NCBI GenBank assembly: GCA_017744915.1
Contig: JAGIAH010000016.1
Span: forward strand, 29,129 to 93,128
DNA: 64,000 bases
Reading direction: 5' to 3'
Source: Agrobacterium tumefaciens
Lineage (GTDB): Bacteria > Pseudomonadota > Alphaproteobacteria > Rhizobiales > Rhizobiaceae
Below are positions 16,331 through 26,116 of this stretch, piece after piece. Position numbers and translations under genes: made by a program. How positions within the stretch are numbered: the first letter of the stretch is position 1; each line of letters begins with the position of its first letter. The notes under the pieces were generated by a model. It did not search any database. It was not told the origin of the DNA and worked only from the letters and a program-made list of their open reading frames with translations.

Positions 16331-19105
16331 TTGGACATCCCGCTGTTTATCCTCGCCCTTGTCGCGGCATTCATCTACACGCTGGTCGCGAGCATCCGCA
16401 ATTCAAGCCGAATCAAGTCTCTGGAGCGGGAGGTTCACAGCCTCAAGCGGCTGATGGCCGCAGGCGTTGCGGCTCCTGTGATGGCGCGGGTGGAGAGCGC
16501 GGAAACCGCGGAAACGGAAAGCGAAGCCGCGCCGGAAGCAACAGCCTTCCAGGCTGAATATGTATCCGAGCAGGAAGAAGCCGCAGCCACGGCAGCACCG
16601 GAAGAGGTCGTGCGAGACGAAGCCCAGCCTGCGCTTGCCGCAACGGCCGTTGAAGCACCGGCGGCGAAGGAAAGCTTCGAAAGCCTGCTCGGCGCGCGCT
16701 GGGCGGTTTGGGCCGGTGGACTGGCGCTGGCGCTTGGCGGTATTTTCCTCGTCAAATATTCGATCGAATCGGGTCTCCTGAGCCCGGCGGTCCGGCTGTC
16801 GCTCGCCGCCATTTTTGGCCTCGTGCTCGGGCTTGCCGGCGAGGCGATCCGCCGCAAGGCGGTGCCCGGCATCGCTACCACCTATTCCAACGCCATGATA
16901 CCGGGCGTGCTGACGGCGGCCGGCGCATTGACGCTGTTCGGCGTGGTTTATGCAGCCTATGGCATTTACGACTATATCGGCCCGGGCACGGCATTTATCC
17001 TGCTTGGCCTCGTCGCCTTCGCCACCATCGGCCTGTCGTTGCTGCACGGACAGGCGCTGGCCGGTCTCGGCCTTCTCGGTTCGATGCTGACGCCGGCGCT
17101 GATTTCCACCGAGACGCCGAATATCTGGGCGCTTTTCGTCTTCCTGACGGTCGCGTGGCTTGCCACGGCAGCGGCCGCACGCCGGCAGGGCTGGACCGTG
17201 GTTCCGTCGCTTGGCAATGCCGGCCTCGGCCTCTGGGCGCTCGGCTATATCGGGTTTTCCGATACGATCAGTGCCGAACCGCCGACACTTGCCCTGCTCA
17301 TCATGCTGGCCGGCACGATCTTCCTCTGGCCCGGAAAACAGCTCGACACCCCGCCCGCAGAAACGGCCGAAACAGCAGTTCCCGAGCGGCGCGCGGTTCG
17401 TATCATGCGGCTTCTGCTGCGTCCGTCGCTCGCCATCAATCTCACGGTATCCATGGCCGTGATCCTGCCGGCCATCGGCGTCCTCTTTGCCGAGGGCAGC
17501 ATCGACACCCATCCGGCTGTGGTCGTTTCGGCGCTCATAGCTGCACTTGCCGCCCTTGGCGCTGCCCGCCACTATGCGGTCTGGCCCGCCATCATCGCCG
17601 CGCTCGGCGCGCAGACTGCGGTTTCTCTCATGTCGCGGCAGGGCATCGACTTCATCGGTCTCATCAATGATACCGGCGTAACGCTTCCGCCCGTCGGAAC
17701 AGGTTACACCGCGGAAATAGCCATGGCACTCGGCCTCGGCGCGATCCTGGTGCTGTGCGCCTTCTCCTTCCTGAAACGCAAGGGCGCCGAAGATGCGGAT
17801 TTCGCCCAGCTCTGGGCCGGTATCGCAGCACTTTTCCCGGTCTGGCTCGCGACGGCAAGCTTCGTCGAATATGGCAATCTCGGCCGTGACTGGCTGCACG
17901 CTGCCTACGGTCTCGGCCTCGGCTTCGTGCTGATCGCAGGTGCCGAATGGCTGCACCGGCAGAACAACGAGACCTACCGCAAGCCGCTCAACATTCTCGT
18001 GCTCGGCTCCTTCGCCGCCTTCGCGCTTTGCCTGCACACGCTGACGGAAGGGCTTGTGACAACCGTGTTGCTTTCCGTCATTGGCTTCGCCTATGTGCTG
18101 GCAAGCCGCCAGCGCAACTGGGAGGTTCTGCCCTGGGTGATGGCGGTGGCAAGCGTTGCCGTTCTCGGCCGCATCGCCTGGGAACCCACCATCGTCGGCC
18201 CGCAAAATCTCGGCACCACGCCGGTCTTCAACGCGCTTCTGCCGGGTTATGGCATTCCCGCCCTTCTGGCCGTCGCCTCTGCCTGGCTGCTGCGTGACTG
18301 GCCGGGTGTCCGCGCCAAGAATTTCCTGCAGGCGATTGCCAGCGTCATGGGCCTTCTGGCTGTGGCCGTCCTCATCCGCCACGCGATGAATGGCGGCACG
18401 CTGGATGACAGCGTACCGACACTTGGCGAACAGTCGATCTATACGCTGCTGACCATTGGCTTCTCAGGTGTCTTGATGACGCTCGATCTCAAGAGCCCCA
18501 GCCCCGTCTTCCGTTACGGTTCGATGATTGCCGGCGTGATTGCCGTCATCAACGTGCTGACGATGCATTTCTTCACGCTCAACCCCTATTTCACGGGCGA
18601 GAATACCGGTCGCATCCCGGTCCTCAACCTGCTGCTCATCGGTTACCTGTTGCCGGCGCTCGCCTATGGCGGCCTTGCCTATTTTGCGCGGGGAAAACGT
18701 CCGCCGCCCTATGTCAGCATGCTGGCGGTGGCGGGTGCCGCACTCGGTTTTGCCTGGGCCACGCTTTCGGTGCGCCGTTTCTGGCAGGGCGAAAACATCG
18801 CCGACTGGAAGGGCTTCCTGCAGGGCGAGACCTACAGCTATTCGGTGGTCTGGCTGCTGATCGGTGTGCTGCTGCTCGTGCTCGGCTCGCGCTTTAATGC
18901 CCGCAGCCTGCGTCTGGCATCGGCCGCCTTCGTGCTGATCTCCGTCGCCAAGGCCTTCCTGATCGACATGAGCAATCTGGAAGGTGTGCTGAGAGCACTG
19001 TCCTTCATCGGGCTTGGCGCGGTGCTGATCGGCATTGGCTTGTTTTACCAGAAAATCCTCACCCGGAAGCCTGCCCTTCGCGACCCGCGACAAGCCGATA
19101 CATGA
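16331..19105 (+). CDS. DUF2339 polytopic membrane protein
   Basis: A 924-residue inner-membrane protein: an N-terminal helix, a short coiled-coil (SRIKSLEREVHSLKRLMAAG), an Ala/Glu-rich linker (about 50-115), then the DUF2339 start ESLLGARWAVWAGGLALALG and about 25 hydrophobic helices. Function is unknown for the family. The TTG start at 16331 is supported by GGAGAG six bases upstream and fits the short N-terminal anchor; no better ATG is near. Confidence 0.9.
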   Translation: MDIPLFILALVAAFIYTLVASIRNSSRIKSLEREVHSLKRLMAAGVAAPVMARVESAETAETESEAAPEATAFQAEYVSEQEEAAATAAPEEVVRDEAQPALAATAVEAPAAKESFESLLGARWAVWAGGLALALGGIFLVKYSIESGLLSPAVRLSLAAIFGLVLGLAGEAIRRKAVPGIATTYSNAMIPGVLTAAGALTLFGVVYAAYGIYDYIGPGTAFILLGLVAFATIGLSLLHGQALAGLGLLGSMLTPALISTETPNIWALFVFLTVAWLATAAAARRQGWTVVPSLGNAGLGLWALGYIGFSDTISAEPPTLALLIMLAGTIFLWPGKQLDTPPAETAETAVPERRAVRIMRLLLRPSLAINLTVSMAVILPAIGVLFAEGSIDTHPAVVVSALIAALAALGAARHYAVWPAIIAALGAQTAVSLMSRQGIDFIGLINDTGVTLPPVGTGYTAEIAMALGLGAILVLCAFSFLKRKGAEDADFAQLWAGIAALFPVWLATASFVEYGNLGRDWLHAAYGLGLGFVLIAGAEWLHRQNNETYRKPLNILVLGSFAAFALCLHTLTEGLVTTVLLSVIGFAYVLASRQRNWEVLPWVMAVASVAVLGRIAWEPTIVGPQNLGTTPVFNALLPGYGIPALLAVASAWLLRDWPGVRAKNFLQAIASVMGLLAVAVLIRHAMNGGTLDDSVPTLGEQSIYTLLTIGFSGVLMTLDLKSPSPVFRYGSMIAGVIAVINVLTMHFFTLNPYFTGENTGRIPVLNLLLIGYLLPALAYGGLAYFARGKRPPPYVSMLAVAGAALGFAWATLSVRRFWQGENIADWKGFLQGETYSYSVVWLLIGVLLLVLGSRFNARSLRLASAAFVLISVAKAFLIDMSNLEGVLRALSFIGLGAVLIGIGLFYQKILTRKPALRDPRQADT

Positions 19106-19166
19106 TGTCAATTGCGCGGGCGCGATTCCGCCTCTAAACAGCATTGCCAAAGCCGATGGAGTAGCA

Positions 19167-19808
19167 ATGCAGGCCCAATCTTTCGCGCCTTACGAATCGC
19201 TTGCCGAAGCGCTGATACCGCATGCCGCGGATAGCGGCGACGGCTCGCACGATCTCGCCCATATTCACCGCGTTTTCCGCAACGCCATGCGCATCCATGA
19301 GCAGGAAGGTGGCAATGGCACCGTGCTGGCGGCGAGCGTGCTTTTGCATGATTGCGTGGCCGTGGAGAAGAACTCGCCCTTGCGGGCGCAGGCCTCGCGG
19401 CTGGCGGCGGAAAAAGCCTCGAGCATTCTGGACGCGCTCGGCTGGCAACGGCAGGATATCGATGCCGCCGCGCACGCCATCACCACCCACAGCTTTTCCG
19501 CCAATATCGAGCCGCAGACACTGGAAGCGAAAATCCTTCAGGATGCCGACCGGCTGGATGCCATCGGCATGGTCGGGGCGGCGCGCTGCTTTTATATTGC
19601 CGGGCGCATGGGCTCGGCGCTTTATGATCCGGCCGATCCGCTGGCGCAGGCACGGCCGCTGGACGACCGCGCCTTCGCCATCGACCATTTCGAAACTAAG
19701 CTGTTCAAACTGGCCGACGGCTTTCGCACCGAAACGGGACGGCAGATGGCAGAAGCCCGCCACGAGCGGTTGAAACAGGTGCTGGACCTGTTTCTCGATG
19801 AGATTTGA
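19167..19808 (+). CDS. HD-domain phosphohydrolase (YpgQ/YedJ-like)
   Basis: A 213-residue protein with HD motifs HDLAHIHRV, LLHDC and DADRLDAIG, the pattern of the YedJ/YpgQ group of soluble HD hydrolases that cleave nucleotides. The ATG at 19167 matches the usual length; the upstream frame overlaps the DUF2339 gene end. The MOSC gene follows after 11 bp, probably cotranscribed. Confidence 0.87.
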   Translation: MQAQSFAPYESLAEALIPHAADSGDGSHDLAHIHRVFRNAMRIHEQEGGNGTVLAASVLLHDCVAVEKNSPLRAQASRLAAEKASSILDALGWQRQDIDAAAHAITTHSFSANIEPQTLEAKILQDADRLDAIGMVGAARCFYIAGRMGSALYDPADPLAQARPLDDRAFAIDHFETKLFKLADGFRTETGRQMAEARHERLKQVLDLFLDEI

Positions 19809-19819
19809 GGAGACCGAAA

Positions 19820-20662
19820 ATGCGTGTGACCGAACTCAACATCTATCCGCTGAAAAGCGCGCGCGGCATCGCCCTCTCCGAAAGCCACGTTTCGGCGGAA
19901 GGCCTGCCGGGCGACCGCCGCGCCATGCTGACCGACCCTTCCGGCCATTTCATCACCCAGCGTGAATTGCCGGATATCGCCACCGTGCTGGCGCGGCATG
20001 TGGATGGCGGCATGGCGCTTTCGCGCGAGAAGAACGGTGAGATTTTCGCACGCCCCTCCGGGCAGCGCATGGATGTGGCCGTGTGGAAATCGATCGTCAG
20101 CGCCAATATCGCCGATGACGACACCAACGACACGCTTTCGGCATGGCTCGGGCGCGAGGTGAAGCTCGCCTTTTTCGACGATGCCTCCAACCGCATTGCA
20201 AGCCTTGAATGGACGGGCAATGAAACGCCCGTCACCTTTGCCGATGGCTATCAGATCCTCGTCACCACCACCGCCTCGCTTGCCGCACTGAACGACAATA
20301 TGCGCGACAATGGCGAGGACGCCGTGGGTATGGAACGGTTCCGGCCGAATATCGTGCTGGATACGGACGAAGCATGGGCGGAGGATCGCTGGGCGGCCAT
20401 CGAGATCGGCGGCATTCGTTTCGATCTCGTCAAGCCCTGCGCCCGCTGCATCATGACCACGCAGGACCAGATGACCGGCTCCCGCGACGTGCCCTCCCCC
20501 ATGAAGGCCATGGGCCGCATCCGCATGTCCGGAGACCGGCGCGTGCCGGGCCCGCTGTTCGGCTGGAACGTGACGCCGCGCGGTCAGGGCAGGCTCTCGG
20601 TCGGCGATGTGGCAAAGGTGGTTGAGGAACGGCCAGAGGGCTGGGCGATCAAGCGGCGGTAG
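19820..20662 (+). CDS. MOSC-domain protein (YcbX/mARC-like)
   Basis: A 280-residue protein with an N-terminal MOSC beta-barrel (RVTELNIYPLKSARGIALSE), a GDRRAML motif and a C-terminal MOSC domain with PCARCIMTTQDQ. The conserved Cys there is the expected molybdenum ligand. Family members such as YcbX and mARC reduce N-hydroxylated compounds using the sulfurated molybdenum cofactor. The start follows GAGGAGACC. No ferredoxin domain is fused, so it would need a separate electron donor. Confidence 0.88.
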   Translation: MRVTELNIYPLKSARGIALSESHVSAEGLPGDRRAMLTDPSGHFITQRELPDIATVLARHVDGGMALSREKNGEIFARPSGQRMDVAVWKSIVSANIADDDTNDTLSAWLGREVKLAFFDDASNRIASLEWTGNETPVTFADGYQILVTTTASLAALNDNMRDNGEDAVGMERFRPNIVLDTDEAWAEDRWAAIEIGGIRFDLVKPCARCIMTTQDQMTGSRDVPSPMKAMGRIRMSGDRRVPGPLFGWNVTPRGQGRLSVGDVAKVVEERPEGWAIKRR

Positions 20663-20734
20663 GCGGAGTGAAATTATAAGTTGATATCTAAAAAATAAAA
20701 ATCAATCATGGGTTATATTATCGGAGATAATGCC

Positions 20735-21241
20735 ATGATCGATTTTCTCAACGCCATTTCGAATAATCACATATCTGTCGTTGCCACGATAGGGATATTG
20801 GTGTGCCTGGCGGGCTTACTTTTATGTTTCTTTTCCGCAGGCAAAACCCATGGCGTGGTGCTTGCACTCGTCGGCGCGGTTTTCACCGCACTACCCTTTA
20901 TCACCAGCATGAAGGTCAATAAGGACGGGCTGGAAATTCTGACGAACAGCCAGGAAGTCAACACCAAGCTGGCGGCTTCGGTTGCGCAACAAACAAAGGC
21001 GATAGAAGAACTCAAGCTCGGTCTCGCGGCACTTGATACTGTTGTCAGGACCTTTGCAAAAGAGCCGTCGCTCGGCTCCAACAATTCCTTTGTGCCTCAG
21101 GTAGACTGGTCGGTTGTTCAGCAAAATCTGGGCACGTCAATCAACAATTCCGATACGCTTCTCGACGATATCCAGAAACGGCAGCAGAGCCTTGAAGGAA
21201 TTCTCAACCGCAATGGCGCGCTGATAAACAAGATGTATTGA
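20735..21241 (+). CDS. AT-rich orphan membrane protein with coiled coil
   Basis: A 168-residue protein with two N-terminal membrane helices (about 11-30 and 36-56), a short polar segment, then a heptad-like region (NTKLAASVAQQTKAIEELKL) and a polar, Asn/Ser-rich tail. No family is recognised. The region upstream (20665-20735) and the gene start are much richer in A+T than neighbours, which hints at recent acquisition. The ATG at 20735 has GGAGA at good distance; an ATG at 20708 is possible. Confidence 0.65.
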   Translation: MIDFLNAISNNHISVVATIGILVCLAGLLLCFFSAGKTHGVVLALVGAVFTALPFITSMKVNKDGLEILTNSQEVNTKLAASVAQQTKAIEELKLGLAALDTVVRTFAKEPSLGSNNSFVPQVDWSVVQQNLGTSINNSDTLLDDIQKRQQSLEGILNRNGALINKMY

Positions 21242-21394
21242 AGACGCCGTCCCATCAGCATCACGAATAGTGCCGTCAAGAAAAGTCGCTAGTGGGGTCG
21301 GCTGACAAAAGATAATATTCATCCCATCATAGAGGAATCCGCAGCAAGCCATGGCTCTTTCTTTTGGGCGCGGCGCTGTGATGGGGGAATGTTC

Positions 21395-22609
21395 ATGTCG
21401 CAAGCCACACGCCAGACCATGCCCTGGCTGATCATCGCAGCCGGGTCGCTGATTGCGGTCATGACCTTCGGTCCCCGCTCGGCCATGGGCTTCTTCCAGT
21501 TGCCGATGCTTGCCGATACCGGCTGGGATCGCTCCACCTTCGGTCTCGCCATGGCCCTGCAGAACCTGTTCTGGGGCCTTGGCCAGCCGTTCTTCGGCGC
21601 AATCGCGGATAAATATGGCACGGGCCGCGTGCTGGTGCTTTCCGGCATCCTTTATGCTGCCGGCCTCATCTGCATGTCCTTCGGCACCTCGCCCTTCTGG
21701 CTGCATTTCGGCGGTGGCGTGCTTGTCGGGCTTGGCATTGCCGCCGGTTCCTTCAGCGTCATTCTCTCCGCCTTTGCGCGTCATGTCACGCCGCAGCAGC
21801 GTTCGCTCGCCTTCGGCATCGGCACGGCGGCGGGTTCGGCCGGTATGTTCCTGTTTGCGCCCATCAGCCAGGGGCTGATTTCCGCCTATGGCTGGTCGGA
21901 CAGCCTCGTCTGGCTGGCCGCCATGATGATGCTGGTGCCGCTGCTTGCTTTTCCCATGCGCGGCAATGCCTCCTCCGGCAGCCAGTCGCAGGCGCAGTTC
22001 CAGCAGACCGCCGGCGAAGCGCTGAAGGAAGCGCTTGGCCACAAGAGCTATCTGCTTCTGACCACCGGCTTTTTCGTCTGCGGCTTTCAGGTGGCCTTCA
22101 TCACCGCGCATTTCCCGGCCTATCTCGGCGATATCGGCATCGAACCGCGTTACGCCGTCATTGCCATGGCGTTGATCGGCTTCTTTAATGTCATCGGGTC
22201 GCTCGCCGCCGGGGTTATCGCCCAGCGTTATTCGAAACCCTATCTGCTGGCCTATATCTATATCGCCCGTTCGGTCGTGGTCACGGCCTTCCTGCTGCTG
22301 CCGCAATCCCCGCTTTCGGTCATCCTCTTCGCCTCCGTCATGGGCGTTCTGTGGCTTTCCACCGTGCCGCCCACCAATGCGCTGGTGGCGATCATGTTCG
22401 GCACGCGCCATCTCGGCATGCTGGGCGGCGTGGTTTTCCTCACCCACCAGATCGGCTCGTTCCTCGGCGTCTGGCTGGGCGGTTTCCTCTACGACAGGTT
22501 CGGCACCTACGATATCGTCTGGTGGCTCGGCGTCGGCATGGGAATTTTTGCGGCCATCGTGCACTGGCCCATTCAGGAGCGGCCGGCGCCGCGCCCGGCA
22601 ATGGCCTGA
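21395..22609 (+). CDS. MFS transporter
   Basis: A 404-residue carrier with about 12 hydrophobic helices and the loop 2-3 motif GAIADKYGTGRVLVLSG typical of the major facilitator superfamily. The second half starts with a long loop (GSQSQAQFQQTAGEALKEAL). It resembles small organic-anion carriers of the OFA/monocarboxylate type, but the substrate is not evident. The ATG at 21395 is better spaced from GGGGGAA than the one at 21389. Confidence 0.85.
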   Translation: MSQATRQTMPWLIIAAGSLIAVMTFGPRSAMGFFQLPMLADTGWDRSTFGLAMALQNLFWGLGQPFFGAIADKYGTGRVLVLSGILYAAGLICMSFGTSPFWLHFGGGVLVGLGIAAGSFSVILSAFARHVTPQQRSLAFGIGTAAGSAGMFLFAPISQGLISAYGWSDSLVWLAAMMMLVPLLAFPMRGNASSGSQSQAQFQQTAGEALKEALGHKSYLLLTTGFFVCGFQVAFITAHFPAYLGDIGIEPRYAVIAMALIGFFNVIGSLAAGVIAQRYSKPYLLAYIYIARSVVVTAFLLLPQSPLSVILFASVMGVLWLSTVPPTNALVAIMFGTRHLGMLGGVVFLTHQIGSFLGVWLGGFLYDRFGTYDIVWWLGVGMGIFAAIVHWPIQERPAPRPAMA

Positions 22610-22638
22610 GATCAGAGCGCTTTCGCTTTTGGAAAGGC

Positions 22639-23403
22639 CTATCCGGCCTTATCGAGCGCGGGCGGTGACGCCCTGCCCTCCAGCGCCTTCAGCGCCGCCT
22701 GCACGAAACCGTCGCGGGCGGCGTTTTCATTGAGGCCGCGCGGATCGTAGACATGCCGGTTGAGGAAGTGCGCCGTCAGCCGGAAGGCGGCCGCGAGGCT
22801 CTCGCGATCGGCCGCCTTGGATTGCCCCTCGCCGAGAAAGGCGGGAAGCGCAAGCATCCTCTCCGCATAGGGTGCGCCCGCCGTGCGGCACACCGCCCTG
22901 CCCGTCTTCGGCGAGACATAGATGAGATCGGTGCGCAGCCCCGTTGCCGCACATTCGGTAAGATCAAGGCCGAAACCGAGCTCGTTCAGCACCGCCAGTT
23001 CGAAGCGCACGAAGAGTTCGCCGGCGTCGACGGGATCGTGGAGATTGTCGAGAATGATATCGAGCGCCTGGTAAAGATGCGGATGCGGATCACGCTCCGG
23101 CAGAAGCCTGAGCAGAGCGCCCATGGCCTGCACGCCAAAAACGGCGGTCGCCGTCTCCATCAGCTGTGCTGCGCGCAATTGCAGCGGCTCGATGCGGAAT
23201 TCACCGAGATGGTCATGAAGCCGCGCCCGCCAGATGACATCCACCCGGTTTCCCGCCTGCAGCACCGGCTGCATTGTGCGAGACCGGCCGGAGCGCACCA
23301 TTCCCAGATGGCGGCCGCGCGAAGGCGTCATCACCTCGGCGATGACACTCGTCTCGCCATGGCGTTTTACGCCGAGAATGATCGCCTCATCCTGCCACTG
23401 CAT
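22639..23403 (-). CDS. recO: DNA repair protein RecO
   Basis: A 254-residue protein with the RecO N-terminal OB-fold start [20 protein letters not shown] and the helical C-terminal domain. RecO helps RecR load RecA on single-stranded DNA during gap repair. In rhizobia recO usually follows era; here two regulator genes sit between them. Confidence 0.95.
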   Translation of the reverse strand: MQWQDEAIILGVKRHGETSVIAEVMTPSRGRHLGMVRSGRSRTMQPVLQAGNRVDVIWRARLHDHLGEFRIEPLQLRAAQLMETATAVFGVQAMGALLRLLPERDPHPHLYQALDIILDNLHDPVDAGELFVRFELAVLNELGFGLDLTECAATGLRTDLIYVSPKTGRAVCRTAGAPYAERMLALPAFLGEGQSKAADRESLAAAFRLTAHFLNRHVYDPRGLNENAARDGFVQAALKALEGRASPPALDKAG

Positions 23404-23459
23404 GAAACCTGTCCGAATTTCGATTCAAGCCCGATCATAACCGATCTGGCGGCGAAACG

Positions 23460-23837
23460 TTATTCTTTTACGGCATTTCCGGTGACGCCGACGAGGCTGA
23501 GGACAAAACCGATGACTTCGTTTTCACCGAAAGGCTTGCTGAGCAAGGGCGTGTGCAGGAGATCTTCCGGAAAACCCGTCGTATCGCCGTAGCCGCTGAC
23601 GAAACCGAAGGCGATGCCCGCCTCGCGTAGCCCCCGCGCGAAATCGAAGCTCTTGCCGTCCGTCAGGCTGACATCGAGAAGCACACAGTCGGCGCTGTCC
23701 TCTTCCACGGCCTGCCTGGCATGTGCCAGCGTGGTGGCGATGACGACGATTTCCACACCCATGGACTGGAGAACCGCTTCGACATCAAGCGCCACCAGAT
23801 ATTCATCCTCAACGATGATAACCCGTTGTGGCACCAT
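23460..23837 (-). CDS. Single-domain response regulator
   Basis: A 125-residue CheY-like receiver without output domain. Phosphorylation residues are present: IIVEDE (acidic pair), DCVLLDVSLTDG (phospho-Asp) and LLSKPF (Lys). The ATG at 23837 starts the domain directly (MVPQRVIIVEDEYLVALDV); longer frames are not supported. No kinase is adjacent. It lies 135 bp downstream of the Crp/Fnr gene on the same strand. Confidence 0.88.
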   Translation of the reverse strand: MVPQRVIIVEDEYLVALDVEAVLQSMGVEIVVIATTLAHARQAVEEDSADCVLLDVSLTDGKSFDFARGLREAGIAFGFVSGYGDTTGFPEDLLHTPLLSKPFGENEVIGFVLSLVGVTGNAVKE

Positions 23838-23972
23838 ATGTTTTCTTCTTCCTAAATGAGGGAGCCGCCGGGCTTGAGCCGCGTCTCCGAAATGATTCTC
23901 CAATGAGATATCACCACAGGAGTCGCAAATTACGGCCCCACCGTCATTTAAAAAAGACATGTCGAAACAAGA

Positions 23973-24725
23973 TCAGATGAAGGGTCTTTGACGCTTCTCG
24001 TCGCTTTCCCAGCCGGCCACATTGGCCAGCCCGGCGTTATCCAGCACCAGACATCCCTTGTCCGTCCAGCGGATCAGGTCGCGATCGACCAGCTTTCTCA
24101 AGGTCTTGTTGGTGTGCACGATGGAAAGGCCAAGCGTATCTGCCACATGCTGCTGGGTGACGGGGATAGGCGTTTCGCCGCGCACGAGATTAACCGCCTT
24201 CGCCTTGCTATACAGGAATGCGATGAGATAGGCCGCACGCTCCAGCGCGGTGCGCCGGCCGATGCTGAGGAGATGACTGTCGAGCATGCGTTCCTCGCTT
24301 GCCGCGATCCAGGTCAGGTCATAAGCAAGGCTTGGATGATCGGTGAAAAGGTTGTTGAGGCGCGAGCGCTCGAAGACACACAGGGTTACCGGTGAGAGCG
24401 CCTCCACCGAATGCTGCATTTCCCCCATCACCGTGCCCTGCAGACCGACGAGGTCACCCGGCATGACATAATTGAGGATCTGCCGCCGGCCGTCCTCCAG
24501 CGTCTTGTAACGGAAGGCCCAGCCCTGCAGGACGGTATAAAGATGGGCGCTGTGCGAACCTTCCATCAGGATGACCGAGCCGCTTTCCACCGCAAGTTCT
24601 CCGGTCTTGAAACGCGAGACGAAATCGAGCTCGGAAGAGGAAAAGTCCCGGAAATGCGGCAAGTCACGCAGGGGACAGTGCTGGCACGGTGTGGTGGAAA
24701 TTCCGTTCGGTTTTTTTGGCGACAT
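23973..24725 (-). CDS. Crp/Fnr-family transcriptional regulator
   Basis: A 250-residue regulator with an N-terminal cyclic-nucleotide-binding fold (about 25-140) and a C-terminal winged helix (TQQHVADTLGLSIVHTNKTL). CQHC (Cys14, Cys17) and Cys116 match three of the four Fnr cluster ligands; the fourth position (Fnr Cys29) is not a Cys. It could still sense oxygen or redox through an unusual cluster, or be a non-sensing paralogue. No classical TTGAT-N4-ATCAA site is seen upstream. Confidence 0.87.
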   Translation of the reverse strand: MSPKKPNGISTTPCQHCPLRDLPHFRDFSSSELDFVSRFKTGELAVESGSVILMEGSHSAHLYTVLQGWAFRYKTLEDGRRQILNYVMPGDLVGLQGTVMGEMQHSVEALSPVTLCVFERSRLNNLFTDHPSLAYDLTWIAASEERMLDSHLLSIGRRTALERAAYLIAFLYSKAKAVNLVRGETPIPVTQQHVADTLGLSIVHTNKTLRKLVDRDLIRWTDKGCLVLDNAGLANVAGWESDEKRQRPFI

Positions 24726-25080
24726 GAATATCCGTCATCGAAAAAGGTTGCGCCCAATTGTTTTGGAACAACCCGCCCGAAGGGTATTCGGTTCCCGATG
24801 AGGGGTGAAGATATTCAGATCGTTCGGAAATCCCGATATCTGCCCGCGAGATAGGACGCAAAAGCAGTATTTGAGGATAGCCACACCGCCTGCATCGGCT
24901 CCAAACGCTTCCCGCCGTCATTCCGGCCCTGAGCCGGAATACAGCCGGCGCGCGCCGGAGGGTCCTTTTCAGCCCAAGGATCTGGGCCGGCCGGATACCG
25001 GCTCAAGGCCGGTATGACGGTTGTGTCGGCGATCCGCCGTTGCTCTGCGCCTATCCGGCAATTTTCAGCGCGAGGCCAAT
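24726..25080. other. Intergenic region with repeat
   Basis: Between the Crp/Fnr gene and the end of era. Apart from the palindromic repeat at 24915-25020, no gene or clear site is seen. Confidence 0.6.
24915..25020. repeat. Second palindromic repeat family, copy 1
   Basis: About 105 bp starting CCGTCATTCCGGCCCTGAGC and ending CAAGGCCGGTATGACGG, an imperfect long palindrome with a central AGCCCAAGGATCTGGGC hairpin. Related copies lie at 28844, 34994, 48562 and 63702, always between genes. Confidence 0.8.
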
Positions 25081-26022
25081 TTAACCCCGCGGGAACTCCA
25101 GCCCCATTTCGCGGAAGCGCTCGGGGTCGTCGCCCCAGTTTTCGCGCACCTTGACGAACAGGAAGAGATGCACCGGCTGCTCGAGGATTTCCGACAGTTC
25201 CTTGCGCGAGGCGGTGGAAATGGCCTTGATCGCATCGCCATTCTTGCCGAGCGCAATCTTCTTCTGGCTGTCGCGCTCGACATAGATCACCTGCTCGATG
25301 CGCACCGAGCCGTCCTTGCGCTCCTCCCACTTTTCCGTCTCGACATGCGAGGCATAGGGCAGTTCCTGATGCAGGCGCAGGAAGAGTTTTTCGCGGGTGA
25401 TTTCGGCGGCGAGCTGGCGCATCGGCAGATCGGAAATCTGGTCTTCCGGATAATACCACGGGCCTTCCGGCAGTTCGGCGGCCAGATAGTTCATCAGGTC
25501 TTCACAGCCCGAGCCATTGGTAGCCGAGATCATGAAGGTACGGTCGAAAGCAACCGTTTCATTGGCGGCGGCGGCAAGCTTCAGAAGGTCTTCGCGTTTC
25601 ACCTGGTCGATCTTGTTGAGGCAGAGGATCTTCTTCTGCGGAACGTCCTTCAGGCCTTCCAGAATGGTTTCCGCATCGCCCTTCAGCCCGCGCTCGCTAT
25701 CGATCAGCAGCAGGATGAGATCGGCATCCTTGGCACCACCCCAGGCGGAGGTGACCATGGCGCGGTCGAGCCGGCGGCGCGGCTTGAAGATGCCGGGCGT
25801 GTCCATGAAGACGATCTGTGCATTGTCGTGAATGGCGATACCGCGCATGACCGCACGCGTCGTCTGCACCTTGTGGCTGACGATCGACACCTTGGCGCCC
25901 ACCAGTCGGTTGACCAGCGTCGACTTGCCGGCATTGGTCGGGCCGATAAGGGCCACAAAGCCGGAGCGGGTCGGAAGGGCGGCATCTTCGCCTGTTACGG
26001 CGGGGTTTTGGTGATCGGTCAT
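25081..26022 (-). CDS. era: Ribosome-assembly GTPase Era
   Basis: A 313-residue GTPase with G1 GPTNAGKST, G3 DTPG, G4 NKID and a C-terminal KH RNA-binding domain that ends near GLEFPRG. Era binds 16S rRNA during 30S maturation. ATG at 26022 gives the usual length; one at 26031 is also possible. It follows rnc in the conserved lepB-rnc-era order. Confidence 0.96.
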   Translation of the reverse strand: MTDHQNPAVTGEDAALPTRSGFVALIGPTNAGKSTLVNRLVGAKVSIVSHKVQTTRAVMRGIAIHDNAQIVFMDTPGIFKPRRRLDRAMVTSAWGGAKDADLILLLIDSERGLKGDAETILEGLKDVPQKKILCLNKIDQVKREDLLKLAAAANETVAFDRTFMISATNGSGCEDLMNYLAAELPEGPWYYPEDQISDLPMRQLAAEITREKLFLRLHQELPYASHVETEKWEERKDGSVRIEQVIYVERDSQKKIALGKNGDAIKAISTASRKELSEILEQPVHLFLFVKVRENWGDDPERFREMGLEFPRG

Positions 26023-26116
26023 GGTATCCATTCAAGGTCAGAGGTATTCAACATGCGGCCAAAGGGTCCGCCATGCGCTCGATTGTCAGCACCCGGTCGT
26101 CGCCGGGCGCTCAGTC

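Noticed and set aside
16403..18382. 659-residue open frame on the minus strand over the DUF2339 gene
   Set aside because: Shadow of a membrane-protein gene: very rich in Gly, Arg, Asp and His, no domain, no ribosome site.
24726..24914. Fnr box for autoregulation of the Crp/Fnr gene
   Set aside because: No TTGAT-N4-ATCAA dyad found by eye; only partial half-sites.
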